DNA of 6,767 nt. Source: Burkholderiales bacterium (GTDB lineage Bacteria; Pseudomonadota; Gammaproteobacteria; Burkholderiales; Burkholderiaceae). How positions within the stretch are numbered: the stretch's first letter is position 1; every line of letters starts with the position of its first letter. Below are positions 5,921-6,767 of the stretch, one piece after another. Made by a program: the position numbers and the translations under genes. Below the pieces are notes generated by a model. That model was not told where the DNA came from. It was given only the letters and a program-made list of their open reading frames with translations, and ran no database searches. The stretch lies in NCBI GenBank assembly GCA_947372535.1, contig CANBUA010000258.1, forward strand, positions 1 through 6,767, read 5' to 3'.

Positions 5921-6738
5921 TCGGCCGGCGATTTGACGACCGTCACTGGCGTCATGCCTGCACCTTGCGAACCCTTGCGGGGCAGCATGGTCTGCGGATC
6001 AACGAAGACCGTGCCGGTAGAAATCCGTGGCAAGCCGGCGTGCTGGTGCAAGGGCGGCGTGGCCGTCTGGGTGACCAGTGAGGTGGTGGCGCCAGGCCCC
6101 GCCTTCACCAGCGTGGGCGTCACCGCCTTGGGCGACGCATTGGCTGCGCCAGGCACCAGGTTGGATTTGCGCCCGCCGTTCTTGAGGCTATTTTGCGCAG
6201 CCACACTTTGACCTTGCTCGCGCGGGCCCGCTTCCGAATCGGGCAGCAGCACAGGTTTTTGCTTGCGCAGGGCCTGCTGGGTGAGGTCCTGACGCGCCTC
6301 CGGGCTGAGGGCCTGGTAAGCCGCCCACTTCTGTTGGCGCTCTTGAGGCGTCAGCTGACGGGAATTTTGAAAACGCAAGCGGGCCTCGCCGCGTTGTTGC
6401 GGCGGCACCTTGGCCCATTGGGTCATGCGGTCCTGGATCTTTTTCTGAGCATCGGGCGACAACTTTGGGTATCGAGTGGCCAGCGTGGCCCATTTGTCGC
6501 GGCTTGTATCGTCCATGGCGGACCATTGGCCGGCCAAGGGGGTCAATACCTTCTTCTGACTGGCGGTGAGCGCGGCCCAATGTTCAGCCGCGACCGTGGT
6601 GGCAGAGGCGCTGGGCGCAGCTGGCTGGCTGCTCCTCACAGGCAAGGCTGCCTGCGCGCAGGACCATGCCAACAGCAAGGTGCCCAGCCATGGCGCTATC
6701 CACCAGGCCAAGCCTGCGGTGTTCCTGCTCGAAGACAT
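5911..6738 (-). CDS. DUF3106 protein, predicted periplasmic and helical
   Basis: A 275-aa protein of unknown function that I recognise as DUF3106, a family typical of Betaproteobacteria. The N-terminus looks like a signal peptide: R5, a hydrophobic core at about 9-27, and an AQA cleavage site after residue 30, so export is likely. C27 lacks a proper lipobox. Residues about 50-160 are helical and rich in Trp, Gln, Arg and Lys, with W54, W72, W83, W108 and W138 and the family-like RYPKLSP at 89-95. Five short related motifs recur: LTASQ (57), LSPDAQ (93), VPPQQR (111), LTPQER (129) and LSPEAR (144). The C-terminal half is low-complexity Ala/Pro/Thr ending in TVFVDPQTMLPRKG (243-256). The ATG at 6738 has a strong AGAGGA 7 nt upstream. 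It leads the RDD and LOG genes. Confidence 0.85.
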   Translation of the reverse strand: MSSSRNTAGLAWWIAPWLGTLLLAWSCAQAALPVRSSQPAAPSASATTVAAEHWAALTASQKKVLTPLAGQWSAMDDTSRDKWATLATRYPKLSPDAQKKIQDRMTQWAKVPPQQRGEARLRFQNSRQLTPQERQQKWAAYQALSPEARQDLTQQALRKQKPVLLPDSEAGPREQGQSVAAQNSLKNGGRKSNLVPGAANASPKAVTPTLVKAGPGATTSLVTQTATPPLHQHAGLPRISTGTVFVDPQTMLPRKGSQGAGMTPVTVVKSPADKP

Positions 6739-6745
6739 CTGGGTG

Positions 6746-6751
6746 TCCTCT
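6746..6751 (-). promoter_or_regulatory. Ribosome-binding site of the DUF3106 gene
   Basis: AGAGGA on the minus strand lies 7 nt before the ATG at 6738. It is the best Shine-Dalgarno match among the minus-strand genes and fixes this start. It directly follows the presumed TGA of the upstream gene, so terminating ribosomes could reinitiate here. Confidence 0.65.
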
Positions 6752-6767
6752 TCAGGGGTGGCCGGTC
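6752..6767 (-). CDS. Probable 3' end of an upstream operon gene (partial)
   Basis: Reading the minus strand from the right edge, one frame gives Thr-Gly-His-Pro and then TGA at 6754-6752, 13 nt before the DUF3106 start. The tight spacing and the ribosome site right after the stop fit an upstream gene in the same operon. From memory, DUF3106 genes in Burkholderiales often follow a DUF3619 gene and an ECF-type sigma factor gene. Only four codons are visible, so the identity is not supported by the sequence and another frame cannot be excluded. Confidence 0.3.

Noticed and set aside
5286..5936. A 216-codon plus-strand frame antisense to the RDD gene
   Set aside because: The translation is Gln/His/Arg-rich without motifs, while the minus frame gives a coherent four-helix RDD protein.
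6658..6660. Cys27 of the DUF3106 protein as a lipoprotein lipidation site
   Set aside because: The preceding residues are Ala-Trp-Ser; a lipobox needs Leu/Val/Ile at -3 and a small residue at -2. The AQA site three residues later fits signal peptidase I better.

Overview
The window is GC-rich, densely coding bacterial DNA. The gene content points to Betaproteobacteria, most likely order Burkholderiales: a membrane-anchored Ser/Thr kinase of the 'VAIKEYLP' type, nadE directly followed by a glnB-type PII gene, and a DUF3106–RDD pair. A finer placement cannot be read from this sequence. Six complete protein genes and the probable last codons of a seventh (right edge, minus strand) are present. 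I see no RNA gene, mobile element, CRISPR array, integration scar or obvious foreign island.

Layout. (1) 61-1794, plus: a transmembrane Ser/Thr protein kinase with a small four-cysteine tail predicted to be outside the cytoplasm. (2) 1801-2322, minus: a DEDDh 3'-5' exonuclease convergent with the kinase; the stops are 6 nt apart and sit in a small inverted repeat. (3) 2323-2541: a 219-nt divergent intergenic region with two tandem dyads. (4) 2542-4257, plus: glutamine-dependent NAD+ synthetase, nadE. (5) 4258-4361: a hairpin with a weak T-tract, then a candidate sigma-70 promoter. (6) 4362-4700, plus: PII signal protein. (7) 4705-6738, minus: an operon transcribed leftward in the order DUF3106 protein, RDD membrane protein, LOG-family protein. 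RDD and LOG overlap by ATGA, and the likely end of an upstream gene enters from the right edge.

How the genes fit together. nadE and glnB form a nitrogen/NAD unit. NadE uses glutamine as amino donor, and PII proteins report 2-oxoglutarate, ATP/ADP and, through uridylylation, glutamine. PII control of a proteobacterial NadE has been reported, as I recall it, so the adjacency probably has functional meaning. The hairpin and promoter suggest glnB can also be transcribed separately. The leftward operon combines a predicted periplasmic helical protein, a small inner-membrane protein and a soluble nucleotide-processing enzyme; their joint role is unknown. The kinase and exonuclease look like independent genes.

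Most of the window is ordinary chromosomal housekeeping. The parts most worth a second look are the kinase's Cys4 tail, the LTxxQ-like repeats in the DUF3106 protein, the nadE–glnB junction, and the glnB terminator that overlaps the end of the LOG gene.
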